Assembly: GCA_036346395.1 (NCBI GenBank)
Contig: CM070611.1
Span: 25,616,473 to 25,680,472, forward strand
DNA: 64,000 nt
Direction of reading: 5' to 3'
Source: Hsuehochloa calcarea
Lineage: Eukaryota > Streptophyta > Magnoliopsida > Poales > Poaceae
Position numbers and translations under genes: made by a program. This document shows, in pieces, positions 41,921 through 53,599 of this stretch. The notes beneath the pieces were generated by a model. It ran no database searches, was not told where the DNA came from, and saw nothing but the letters and a program-made list of their open reading frames with translations. The number at the start of each line of letters is the position of its first letter. Positions within the stretch are counted from its first letter, which is position 1.

Positions 41921-44900
41921 TTAATTGAAATATAGTCCTTCATGATGATCGACGCACATATAGCTAGCTTCCTCACTAGGTTCTTCCTCCAGTCTGATGT
42001 CGTCTCCGAAAGCAGGCAACTCGTCAAATTGATTGTACTCTTCCTCATCCACGACATTCTCAACTCCGACAATCCTTCTTTTCCCATGAAGAACTACGTG
42101 GTAGTTCCTATTTGATGGGCCCGTTACATAAAAAACTTGAACAATTTGCTTAGCGAGTACGAATGGTTCGTCCTTGTATCCGACATGTTTGAGGTCCACA
42201 GTAGTGACGCCATACTTGTCGACCTTCACGCCCTGCGGAAGTTTAACCCAATGACATCGAAATAGGGGGATCTTGAAAAGTACATAGTCGAGCTCCCAAA
42301 TCTCCTCTACGAACCCATAGTACGAGTTCAACCCGCGTGCCCCCGCGGTATTGAACCCTCGTGAAATGCATCTATCACGGACACCGCTGCTACGGTCGTG
42401 CTCTTCCTATCCTGAGCTGCCGTGTAAAACGTGTACCCATTTATGTCGTATCCTTGCCATGTCACAATTGTAAATTTTGGCCCTTTTGCCAAACATAGCA
42501 GCGTTTCATCACTTGATGACCTCCCAGTGAATCGCACCTTTAACCATTCGTTGAACCGACGGTTGTGCTCTCTCGTTATCCAAACCTCCGACCGTGCGGA
42601 TTACATTGGTGTACTATGTCTTTGTGCTCGTCGATGTACGGAGACACTTGGGTTATCAGTTGCAAGACCATGAAATGGGCCTGCGCGTATGTATCTAGAT
42701 CGGGAGTGATTGCTTTCCTTCCGATGGTCCCGATACCCTCCAGTCTCCCCTCATGATGAGATAGACGCGCACCTATCGGTTCCACCTGAGCCATGTAGTC
42801 GACGCAGAACTCAATGACCTCTTCGGTTGCATAACCTTCGATGATACTGCCCTCCGTCGAGATCGATTCCGTCGTAGGACTTGAAATTCCAATGTATCTC
42901 TCGAAAGGGTACATATGGCGTAGGAACACGGGTCGTATATCTTTATCTCTTTCACAAGGTGAACAATGAGATGGACCATGATATCGAAAAATGACGGAGG
43001 GAAATACATCTCAAGATGACATAGAGTCGTCACCACCTCGGCCTGCAGAGCGTCGAGTCCTTTGGGATCGTTGACCTTCTGAGCAATTGAGTTAAAGAAA
43101 TAACACAGCCTAAAGATTGCCGCTCGGACCTTGTTCGGCAATATACTCATAATTGCAACAGGTCAAGCCGTGCGTTAACACCATCTTTTATTTTGCCATG
43201 CGTTAACACCATCTTTTATTTTCATATCAACCAAGTCAAGCCGTGTCTCTTTCGGTGCTAACTCGGTTCTTATGTTCATATCAACCAAGTCAAGCCGTGC
43301 GTTAACACCATCTTTTATTTTGCTACTAATATTCAGTAAGAGACCAATCAAGCTATCACATACATTCTTCTCCACGTGCATGACATCGATGCAGTGGCGA
43401 ACTTCTAAGTGCTCCCAATAAGGCAAGTCCCAAAAAATTGACCGCTTCATCCAGATATTTTTCTGAGGGGTCCTTAATTTACATCCCTTTCCAAGCACAA
43501 CATCGATATTCTTAACCATATCATAGACCTCTTTCCCTCTAGAAGCCCTTGGAGCTGAACCGTTCTCCTTATTTCTGTCGAATTATTTCTTCATCTTGCA
43601 GTATGGGTGAATCCTGGGAAGGAACCTACGGTGACGCATATACACAGTCTTGCGCGAGTTATTCAGCCATACACTATCGGTACCATCTAAGCAATGCGGA
43701 CAAGCTTTGGCTCCTTTTGTACTGAACCCCGAGAGGTTACCAAAGGCAGGAAAATCATTGATGGTGCAGAATAACATGGCGCGTAAAGTGAAGTTCTCTC
43801 ATTTGTACGCATCCCATACTTGTACCCCTTCGTTCCAAAGTGTCACAAGATCTTCCAGCAATGGTGCTAGGTACACATCAATATCATTCCCTGGTTGCTT
43901 CGGCCCTTGGATAAGTACTGACATCAAAATGTATTTCGCTTCATACACAGCCAAGGAGGAAGGTTGTACATACATAGATTCACGTGCCAGGTGCTATGTC
44001 GGCTACTCATGTTACCGAAAGGATTCATTCCGTCCGTACTCAACCCTAACCTTATGTTCCTCGGTTCCGCACCAAACTCTTCGAAGCTCCGATCGAAGTT
44101 TCGCCACTGGCTAGAATCAGTAGGGTGTCTGAGCTTTCCATCTTTCTTACGCTCCTCCGAGTGCCAAGGCATCAATCTTGCCTCCTTTTGGTTCGCAAAT
44201 AAATGCTTCAAACATGGGATCACAGGAAGATACCACAACATCTTAGCAGCAGGTCCTTACTTCGCCTTAGCAGTATTCTTACGCTTGTATTGGGATGCTT
44301 TGCACACGGGACAAACATGTATGTCTGCCTACTCTTTACGGTAGAGGATACAATCGTTCGAACATGCATGTATTCTTTCTACTTTCATTCCCAATGGACA
44401 AAGAATCTTCTTAGCTTGGTAGTTCGTGCTGGGCAACACGTTTCCCTCCAGATGGATGTCAGCTAAGAGACCTAATAACACCGTAAAACTCTTGTCGGAC
44501 CAACCATTGCTTGCCTTCAATTTCAGCAGTTCAAGCACAGTTGACAACCTTGTGTATTCTGGCTTGCAGCCAGGGAACAAAGGTTTCCCCGAGTCCTCCA
44601 TTAAGCCCTCGAATTTACAAAACTCTATCTCACCGTAGTTTCCTTCTGCATCGTGTAGCATCTGATCCATATTGTCATCATGCAACCTATCCTCATCAAA
44701 AGCACATTCCACATCCTGCATATTGTTGACTTCCTCGGCGATGTCGTCATTACTGACTTCCGGTATAATCTGCTCTTCACCGTGACTGGTCCAACATGTA
44801 TATCCTTTTTTGAAACCCTTTCGTATCAAGTGAGCTTCGATCTGCGCCCGGTTGTTAAAAAATTTCATATTACCGCAATCAATGCATGGACAATACATAA

Positions 44901-45012
44901 ATTTTATCCCCTTCTTCAACATATCCTGCTCGGCGGCTCTTCTAAAAGCAAACACGCCATTAATATGCTCTTCACTCACACGGTTCTCAATGTACATCCA
45001 GTTTCGGTCCAT
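41921..45012 (-). pseudogene. CACTA-A TNP2 transposase, decayed
   Basis: The start at 45012 opens 227 codons with a transposase-associated zinc-binding domain (MDRNWMYI; YCPCIDCGN) and the start of the transposase_21 core. The core continues in broken frames: GLSTDGMNPFGN and NLPPWLCMK near 44080-43930, FSTKGAKACPHC near 43715, HCIDVMHVEKNVCDSLIG near 43360. DUF4218-like (YPFERYIGI, EGYATEEVIEFC, 42929-42576) and DUF4216-like parts (YYGFVEEIWELDYVLFKIPLF, 42331-41921) end the protein. TNP2 catalyses excision and integration at CACTA ends. Several frameshifts, stops and a local duplication at 43165-43310 inactivate it. Sequence just downstream was split by element #2. Confidence 0.88.
43165..43310. 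repeat. Local duplication inside TNP2
   Basis: The segments GCGTTAACACCATCTTTTAT and CATATCAACCAAGTCAAGCC recur two or three times in this interval. The translated TNP2 therefore repeats KIKDGVNA and RLDLVDM. Confidence 0.75.
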
Positions 45013-45099
45013 CTACACGTATATGCACGTAACAAATTAATTAGTGTTAAATTGTATTAATAAACAGTAAGTACCCTTCATAATGACCAAACACATTAG

Positions 45100-45360
45100 T
45101 GATTAGTCTAGAGAAAAAATAAAGGGTTACAGATCATTACCCTTCTCTCCAAGGTGGCGCAATGTGAGAGGAGACAGCAGTGGTGCCACAATGTGGGAGG
45201 AGGCAGCAGGGGTGACAGCTCAAAAGGGAATGGGCAGTAATGTGCATGGAAGGAGGCAGCAGCAGCAGGTGGCGAACGGGGAGGATGCACGATGCAGGGG
45301 GTGGCCAATGGGGAGGAGGCAGTAGCAGCAGGGTGGCGGTGCCTCAAATGGAATGGGCAG
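45100..45360 (-). other. TNP2 5' leader, GC-rich and repetitive
   Basis: Between the TATA box and the TNP2 start lies a GA-rich stretch with repeated GGAGGAGGCAGCAG-like words on the plus strand. A minus-strand frame (45347-45108) is low-complexity and probably leader. Its composition recalls the GC-rich repeats beside the internal TATA box at 19515. Confidence 0.45.
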
Positions 45361-45380
45361 GGGGGCCTGTCGGGAGCATC

Positions 45381-45390
45381 TATTTATAGG
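45381..45390 (-). promoter_or_regulatory. TNP2 promoter TATA box
   Basis: The minus strand reads CCTATAAATA, ten bases past the last subterminal repeat unit and about 370 bp before the TNP2 start. Confidence 0.7.
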
Positions 45391-45398
45391 GCTTGTAT

Positions 45399-45672
45399 AT
45401 CACAAACGGTTCTTTACAAGAACTGTCTGTGATAAATAACTATCACAGACGGTTCTGAACCATCTGTGATACTTCACAGACGGTTCTTGTAATGAACCGT
45501 CTGTGATGACACATAGAATCACAGACGGTTCTTACTGACAACCGTATGTGAAGCATCACAGACGGTTGTATCAATAAACCGTATTTGATATGTCCATATC
45601 ACAGACGGTTAACGAAGAACCGTCTGTGATAATTTTATCACAGACGATTCCCAAGGAACCGTCTGTGATGAG
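45399..45672. repeat. CACTA-A right subterminal repeat array
   Basis: About a dozen copies of TCACAGACGGTT lie in both orientations, paired into hairpins. It ends about 20 bp before the right terminus. In En/Spm such arrays are both transposase-binding sites and promoter. Confidence 0.88.
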
Positions 45673-45687
45673 GCGTCTTCTATTGCC

Positions 45688-45702
45688 TGTTTTGTAGTAG
45701 TG
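45688..45702 (-). repeat. CACTA-A right terminal inverted repeat
   Basis: The minus strand reads CACTACTACAAAACA, followed on the plus strand by AAA. This is the element's 5' end by gene orientation. Confidence 0.85.
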
Positions 45703-45705
45703 AAA

Positions 45706-46354
45706 GAAGGGAGCCCTTTCTCGATTAAGTGTCGAATAATTTCATGTGGTCAACTATGACTATCAGTGGCATGGCCATACACTTTCTTTATCCAACCATA
45801 ATGAGGGGCCTAGAGACATCTCTCTTATATCCGACCAGTCACATTCCTCTGCATGTTTCATAGCATACCCGAAAGCTACTTTTATCACTACCCAGTTACG
45901 AGTAGTGTTTGACAACCCCTAAGAGTGCTATTACACTTGTAAGAAACCATACGGATCTCAGTTATAAGGATTATACATCATAATTTCTTAAGACCAACTA
46001 ATGACACATGAAATCATAACAATCTCAACAGTGTCTCAAGGTGGGTCAAACCAACACCATGTTCTCTAACATGTGTCCATATTATAGATTTCATATCTCT
46101 ATATCTATGACCTGTGAAACATAGTTATCAACCAATGCATATGCTAGTCTATTCCTATGCGTCCTTATATGTTTCCGACTAGGGAACGTTTGAGAATAAT
46201 CATCGCAGAAATATAGAGTTTCATAATCAAGTCACATGCTTGATAATAAATATTAAAGATATTATTATATGAATAAGATAACATATTATCCAATATTATG
46301 AACATAATAAAATATAATCATCTCTATGATTGCCTCCAGGGCATATTTCCAACA
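45706..46354 (-). repeat. Partial 3' LTR of a BARE/RIRE1-type copia element
   Basis: On the minus strand the LTR starts TGTTGGAAATATGCCCTGG, typical of the Angela/BARE/RIRE1 group, preceded by the purine tract ATGGGAGAC. Only 649 bp are present before the CACTA-A terminus; these LTRs usually exceed 1 kb, so the rest is lost or lies beyond CACTA-A. Confidence 0.8.
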
Positions 46355-46374
46355 GTCTCCCATTTGCACTAGAG

Positions 46375-47607
46375 TCAATCATTTAAGTATCTAATACCAA
46401 TAGCTCTTGCGTGTGCCTCATGCTTTGACATTGTGAGAGGCTTCGTCAATGGATCAACAACATTTAAATCCGTGTGAACTTTGTATATTTTAACATCTTC
46501 TCTATCCACTAATTCCGAATAAGATGACAACGCTTTGAGTATATATTTGGACTTGATGGGATCTAGGCTCCTTAGCCTCATAATGGCTCCATTATTGTCA
46601 CAATAGAGATCTGTTGGGCTTGAGGCAACTAGAACCATACCCAACTCAAAGAATGAAATTTCTTATCCAAACACTTTCCATTGCGACTTGAAGCCGCAAT
46701 ATACTCGGCCTCAGTCATAGAATCAACAACTGTCTCTTACTTGGAACTTTTCCAACTCATCGCTCCTCCATTCAAAATGAATACAAAGCCATATTGTGAG
46801 CGATAATCATATTTATCAGTTTGGAAGCTTGCATTTGTGTAACCATTTACAACGAGCTCTTCATCACTACCATAAACTAGTAACACGTCCTTTGTCCTTC
46901 TCAAGTACTTAAGAATATTTTTCACACCGTCCGGTGACCCTCACGGGATCACTTGATATCTCGCTTGTAACACTTAGAGCGTATGATACATCCGGCCGAG
47001 TACATATGACGGCATATATGATAGATCCAATAGCTGAAGCATATGGAATACCATTCATACGGTCTCGCTCATTAGTTGTCGAAGGATACTGATTCCTGCT
47101 AAGACTTATGTCATGTGACATAGGCAAGAACCCCTTCTTGCCATCCTGCATGCTGAACCAAATCAATACATTGTCAGTATAAGTATTTTGGCTTAATCCA
47201 ATTAGCCTTCTCAATCTATCTCTATAGATCTTTATCCCTAAGATATATGCTGCCTCTCCTAGGTCTTTCATAGAAAAATAATCTTTCAATGATGCCTTAA
47301 CAGATTCCAGCATAGGAATATCATTCCCAATTAATAATATGTCATCCGCATATGAGATTAGAATTATAAGTGTGCTCCCACCAACCTTCTTGTAAACACA
47401 AGGTTCCTCTTCGTTCTTGATAAAACCAAACCTTTTGATCTCCTCATCAAAACGTATATTCCAACTGCGAGATGCTTGCTTCAACCCATAAATGGATTTA
47501 TGAAGTTTGCACAATTTACTAGCATTCTTTGGATCGACAAAACCTTCAGGTTGTGTCATGTATACATCCTCACTTAGATTTCCATTAAGGAAAACCATTT
47601 TGACATC
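46375..47607 (-). pseudogene. Copia pol fragment: reverse transcriptase and RNase H
   Basis: Minus-strand sequence with FLNGNLSEDVYMTQPEGF, LHKSIYGLKQASRSWN, the catalytic region as YADD (47341-47352; YVDD is usual), PYASAIGSIIYA and the RNase H motif TEAEYIAA, ending near 46375 with VDPLTKPL. Frameshifts lie near 46920 and 46740-46640. The fragment is cut abruptly at about 47607, in the middle of the RT N-terminus, where a gypsy-type LTR begins; integrase, protease and gag are absent. Confidence 0.9.
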
Positions 47608-47694
47608 TGTTGAACCCGGGAACGAAGAATCCCGAATTCTCTATATTTCATACACTAGTCCAGGATAACTAGTGTACACAGTCGAACAAAAGTG

Positions 47695-49816
47695 TGTAAC
47701 ACCCTTGCTATTCGGAAGCCAAGATGTCACTCAATCCTAACAAAACAATAGGAAACGAACAGATATACACAAATAACATTGTCCCCATAGCAATAATTCA
47801 TATGAAACCAGTGATATATTTGACAATTCCTAATAAAGAAAGGGAAACAATTATAACATGAGTATATGGTGACCATAACCAAGTTGGTTTATTACAATTC
47901 GACAGTTACCAAATAGATGACATGAGTTAAAATTATCAATGAATTCTGGTTTAAGATAAGTGACGTGCATCGTGCTGGACTACTCCCTCCCAAGATTTCC
48001 TTCATCATCATTTAACTAAATTAAACAATAAAACAAGGATGAGCCAAAGACTCAGCAAGTACTTTTCATAATAAATTAAGTAGAGAGTGGACAAGCCAAC
48101 CACATATGAAAAAGTAGCAATGCCTCGGAACATGTGCATGTATGAATATAATGAAAGAATGCATTGAAGGAATGGACTGCTCAACAACTTATACCGGTAT
48201 AGCGAGTGATACACCCATCTGTGTTCACTTAAGCCCGTATTTAACAGTCGCGGGATCCCAAATACCGTATGAAGAGCGTTTCATCGGGTGTCCAAGATTG
48301 CCCACATTGCGGTGGTGGGACATACATGCCCATAGTGGAGTTGATGGGTCTTACAATTTCCACTTAGTGGTCAAAGAAACGATGTGTGAATGGAATGGAT
48401 GGCATGAAATTAACTTTTATCACATGAAACTGAAGAACAATACACTACATATGAATATGACTAGCAAGTCTAGCATTACATCCACGTACAATCAACAACA
48501 TTCAATAGGGCAAAACAAAGTACTTGTCTTCCGCACTGTGATGTGCTAGGAGGCAACGAAGGTGATGCTCCACTGACCGCCTCACCGCCTACACAAATAT
48601 ATAGTCGAAATAAGGATAATATGGTACGACATAGCTACAGGTGTCCTATACTAACCCTCTGATTAACCAACACGGTCAACTGATTTAAACTGACATTAAA
48701 CTATTCACCGCCCAACTCTCTGGGCGTGCAAGACAAAAATATCATAATTAATGTTCTGGAACTCGCAACGACCTGAAACCAGTGCCCAAATAAACCTAAC
48801 GCACAAATCCACGAAACTCTAGTTTACGAGATTTACAAAATATGCAAAACCATTAACTAACCAGCAGTTGAAAAAGTCTGACAGACATCGGTCCAGACCA
48901 CAGAACAGTAGCAAAGATTATAGCATAACTTTTACTCCACAGATCCAATGGGGGTGATATTTATCAATTTGGAAATATTATTAAAAATTCTACAATAACC
49001 TAGTTGGGTGGAGGTCCTGAATCTTCCAATAACAAGGTCAAATTTAAAGAATAAACAGACCGATTCTTCTCGTCAGACAATCAGAACAGCACACAAAGAA
49101 TAAATCATAACTCTTGAACCGTAAGTCGGAAACTCGTGATCTCAGTGGCTAAGAAGAGCTAAGAACCGTGGCTACAAAACTCTAGCATATGAAATTATCA
49201 GATTATTCTTGTAAGGACCCAAAAATGGCCATGCAACCTACTGGACAGAATAGATCTATTAACGACAGATTTTGATTCAATCAAATTTAATCGAATTCGT
49301 GTCTACCAATTTGTCAAACGACCAAGAACGATGATTGTTACCCTTGATGATCCTGGGGAAGCAATGAACGAGCCGTGGTGAAGACGGTTCTCCTTCTCCT
49401 CACCCTCTCCTTCCTTTCTTTTGGCTGAACAGGTGCTATCCTCCTCCTCTCGTCCTCGCGAAGGCCGGCAACGGGTGTGCAGCAACAAGGGCAAGGAGGA
49501 GCACACCAATGGCGGGGAGGAGCAGCACCAGGTGCAGCAGGGGAGGCGCCAAGGGCAGGGAGGAGGTGGTGGTTGGTTGGAGATGGAGAGGGGGTGTGTG
49601 GCGGCTTGGGGAGGGGAGTGGGGAGAGAGAGGTGAGAGGCTAGGGTTTGGGGGGAGGAAACCCCCCTTGGCCGGCCCCCTCCGAGGCTGCGCCTGTGCCT
49701 AGGTTGCCGGAAGTTCGCTGAAAACCCCCCGCCGATCCAGGAAAATTCAGTTCTTATTTGTCTTTTCCTTCCCCGGCTCCTTTTCTAATTACCCGATCCT
49801 ATTCCGGGGTATTACA
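47695..49816 (-). repeat. Element #3 3' LTR
   Basis: Length is 2122 bp. On the plus strand it starts TGTAACACCCTTGC and ends CCGGGGTATTACA. Several substitutions relative to the other copy are visible in the first 60 bases. Confidence 0.9.
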
Positions 49817-52786
49817 TTCTAACCCCTTAACAGATTCGACCTCGAATCTACACACCAATCTACTACAAGGAAATTGCATTGGAAGTTATCAAAGATAACC
49901 ACATACCGAAACAAGCAGTGCAGATCTCGCTCATGAGGTGGGACTCTAGCTCCCATGTGGCCTCTCTCTTAGCCGGACATAACACTCAACCCGATAATTT
50001 CTAGTACATTCATTAGAAAAGAACCGAAGGTAAGACCCTACTCGATGGTCAACATCTTTACCGACAACCCAAGCTTGGAATTGCACAGGTACTCACTTAA
50101 CACCCGGATCGCCAAGCGATGCGTGCCGCTTATGGACCCGAGACGGTCAAAGCGATCGACCAACTTCCTACTTTGTGCAAATGTCGGAAACGAACGATTG
50201 TACTGGGCCAACTTATCTTTTGGTGCAAAGCACACAAAAAAATGCTCAAAATCGAACTCTTCATCTAACAAGGAGCACCTCTTTTAAACAAGAATGCACA
50301 ACAGAACTCGTTCTTAAACAGCTATTTTGCAAAGAGAAGCTAACTGAAATTAAAGAGTTCTCATCACAACCATGTAATGATAACTCTCCACCAAAAGGGT
50401 CAAATCCAAAATTGACAACTCATCATGAAAGCAATTCCACTACTAATTAGGCAATTTGCGAATGAACACCACGAAAGCCAAAGGAAGAATTCACTCGAAA
50501 GCCCAAATCAAATATTTCTTGTATTCCGTCTGAACTGGAAAGAATCACACATGTCAAAACAGTTCCAACCCAAATTGTGAAAGACATTAGTCAGCAACAA
50601 AAGGATTAAGCGTGAATAAAGAAAATGTTTCACAACCCAAGAAAACATCCTTTTTCTCAGTACACCCGCTCATGCTCTACATAAGAAGGGTTATATCAGT
50701 GATTATTCCACTCCTTAGGAAACACCATTATTCTACTTCCTCTACACATAATCATTGTGTGACCAAAGGTCTAGCATAGAATTGCAAAGCCAAGATTTAA
50801 CCTCCAAGACCACTACAACAAACCTCTCTTATAACCGATAGAGAAATCATCAGATTAAATGTCTAACATCCCCACAATTCTAACATACTTACTCAGTAAC
50901 ATCATCAAAAATCACCCAGACAATCTCGCAATACTAACCAATTGTGTTACTCTATAAAATTGATCAAGGCTTCCATACATTCGATAATCCCTAACCTTTC
51001 ATCATGAACTAAGGTTCTGGAATTTCACTGTACCATAGGTTCTACTCAGTCATAACACTATTTAGATTTACTTCGAAACCAAACCTTTCATGTGAATCAA
51101 ATTTCCTCCAAGAGGTACAGATCAAAATCAATTCATCTTTTACTACTCATCCAATAGCTTGGTAACAAAATCTCACCACTACCATTTCTTATCCCCACCA
51201 ACAGTTGCCAAAACTACACTTTGTAAAAACTTTACAACACAAAATTGTTGATCCTTTCTCAAAAGAAAGAGGTGATCAAGGACAAGTTTCCTTACACAGG
51301 ATAACGTTGCTCCTCACAGCGAGCATGAAACCAAAAGAAGTATTCTGATAATGGTGATCTTGGAAAGTGAAAGTTGAGTTCACAGTTGGGGCACACACCC
51401 CTCAAAAAAGGAATAGCAAATAACAGCCGATAATAAAAAAGACATTGCGATTGAAACTCGACATCTCTTGAGTGGAAAGAGCAAAAAGTTTAGAAACAAT
51501 TCAAATAACTACAAGTTACTAAACTTGACTCAAATTCTCAAATACTCCTACTGCACTCTTTCCTTTAACACTGAAATTAATCCTTTGACTAATAACACTT
51601 TGCCCCAACGAACAAGATAAGGTCTTTATTCCAAACCACAAGATCTAACTAAGAATCAATAAAATCCTTCAACACGTCATATTTGCTCAGAACAGTTCAA
51701 CTACACGTGAAACATGAGATCCAAATGATCTCAGCCACCAAACTCGAAACATTTTTCAATTACGGGTTTTCACGAAAAGCAAGCAGATTATTCTAGTCTT
51801 AAAGGAACCAACATAAATTTCTTTAATAGCAACCTCACATTGCCATCTCAGACCAAAGAGCCTTTAAGATTAAAATCACACGAACCTCTTAAGAAGTAAC
51901 AGGACAATCCAATACCTCAATTTACCCAAATTAATTCCAGCTACCAGATGATTCAAGAGCTCCAAAGTACCACGAGAGCTAAACTTGAAATATTCTCATT
52001 TGAACGATGTCACCAAAGGCGATCAAATTACTGCAAGTATTAACATCAATCTCACAACAACAATTATAAAACATTTCGAAAGACCCACGTGGAAAGAATG
52101 GGTTGATTCTTTCTCAAAAGAAGAGGCAAATGGAAACCATTTTCACCAACTAGAAAATCACTTACCACTCGCAATGAACACAGGACCAAGGGGAAAATCA
52201 ATTAAGCAATGAACTCATTGAACATAAGTGGAGTCCACAGTTGAAAGCATAGGCCTCACAAGAAGAGAATATCATACTTTCACAGATAAAAACAAACGAG
52301 CATTCAAGATCAAAGCACTCGCATCATTTGAAAAATCATTATAACTTTGCAACATATCGCTTTACTCACAAACTTCGTTTAGCACATAAAACTTGAACCT
52401 CCTAAAGATTATGAACACAAAACTTGATATTTGATCATTTTAGAAATATCACGAAAGACGATCAAATTTCTTTCTCTATAAAAGAATCAACATTACCCTC
52501 ACATTATTGTTCATATCATTAAGACCAATAACATTCATTCTTGGTAACATTCAATTTACCTTACTATCACATAAATAAACCTTTTAAAGGGAAAATGACA
52601 AATCGCATCATAGAAATCTCCAGTATCAAATGGGATTGTAATAACAACTTATTCTAGAAAAGAAACCTAGTGCGAAAGCCACAAAGCTGAAACGAACCTC
52701 TTTTTAACAAGCTCACTCTTGTACAAGACAAACCCATTAAACACACCAGATTAAATCACTTATTGTATTTCACTCATTTGCCCTTA
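49817..52786. other. Element #3 internal region, left part
   Basis: About 3 kb with no recognisable coding domain. The purine tract for the 3' LTR is at about 49817-49829 on the minus strand. Short frames (50038-50450 on both strands, 51985-52212) match no family I recognise. Confidence 0.65.
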
Positions 52787-52790
52787 CTAG

Positions 52791-53596
52791 TGTTCAACGC
52801 TAGTGATGTAACGGTGGCCCGATCTTCCGAAAGGTACTGATAAGTCGATTGTGGAGAACTCGACGTTGATGATCCGAAGGCTCCGACCAGAACAGATCAA
52901 ACCTCCTGCAATCACTACACCACTGCTCCGATGGTTATCAACCGTGCCGAACGCGGTTGACCTCGCCAAGAAGGTTATCTCCTGCATGCGAATCGAGAAC
53001 ACAAGCAAGAAAGTAGAAGATGCAATTTGATATTGTATTGCGAATATAAATGAAGCACACAATGTGGTGTTCCTCAACCGAATGTGCGGCGAGACTGCTA
53101 AGCAGAATAGTCTCAAAGAAAAACCCACGTTAAACTATGACATCTACTGTATATATATAGGGGGACGTGAGGAGGTCGACCTAGGGTTGTGCGGCCGGGA
53201 AGAGGCGTACACAACCTGGACTCCGACCTCGACACGCTTACAAGACCATATTAGGCCAAAACGGTGACGCAGCACCTTATTCACTATTCAGGTCGCGTGT
53301 CTCTGGTCGAAGACTTGGTCGTAGGACTGGTTCTGGGGTGGTCTTGAGGAGTCCATGTTATCTCTGGTCGTAAGCCTTCTTGAAGTGGTCGTAGACCCTG
53401 CGGAACTGGTCGTAGTCCTAGATTCCTAAGTACAAGTAAACCATCTCCGTTAGGCAGCATCATAGAGTTCTCAAATAATACACTCAGCCCTAGAAACGAA
53501 TTTAGCTGATAAATAAGTTGACGAGCACGTGCTCGAGTAATTGGACCTTGCACATGAGGAGTGTTCGTATCAGTAGAAGTGATGTCCTCATCAGCT
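52791..53596 (-). mobile_element. Fragment of an unrelated gypsy-type retroelement inside #3
   Basis: This GC-richer block stands out from its AT-rich surroundings. On the minus strand it begins near 53596 (TGATGAGGACATC) and encodes GPITRARARQL (53553-53500), a tail found in plant gypsy-type polyproteins. It continues into LTR-like sequence with a TATA box near 53150-53162 and ends ...GTTGAACA at 52791. Flanks are ACTAG and GCTAG, four of five bases alike. It may be a small truncated or chimeric insertion. The family is unknown to me. Confidence 0.45.
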
Positions 53597-53599
53597 AGT

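Larger units (their letters stand above)
1186..45702 (-). mobile_element. CACTA (En/Spm) transposon CACTA-A, nested and decayed
   Basis: The left end reads CACTACTACAGAAAA. The right end, on the minus strand, reads CACTACTACAAAACA. Both are CACTA termini, and AAA flanks each side (1183-1185 and 45703-45705), as expected of a 3-bp target duplication, though AAA is low-complexity. Arrays of the TCACAGACGGTT motif lie just inside each end. Two CACTA-type genes share the minus strand: TNP2 near the right end and a transposase_24/Ulp1-like gene near the left. Removing gypsy #1 and element #2 leaves about 10.4 kb, a normal autonomous CACTA size. Both genes carry stops and frameshifts, so this copy is dead. 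An alternative is that two CACTA elements were fused, since a third repeat array lies in the middle at 19529-19738. Confidence 0.72.

Noticed and set aside
49421..49702. Gly/Glu-rich frames at 49421-49702 and 56697-57083
   Set aside because: They are paired LTR sequence of element #3, purine-rich leader DNA near the LTR start, and are not conserved as protein.
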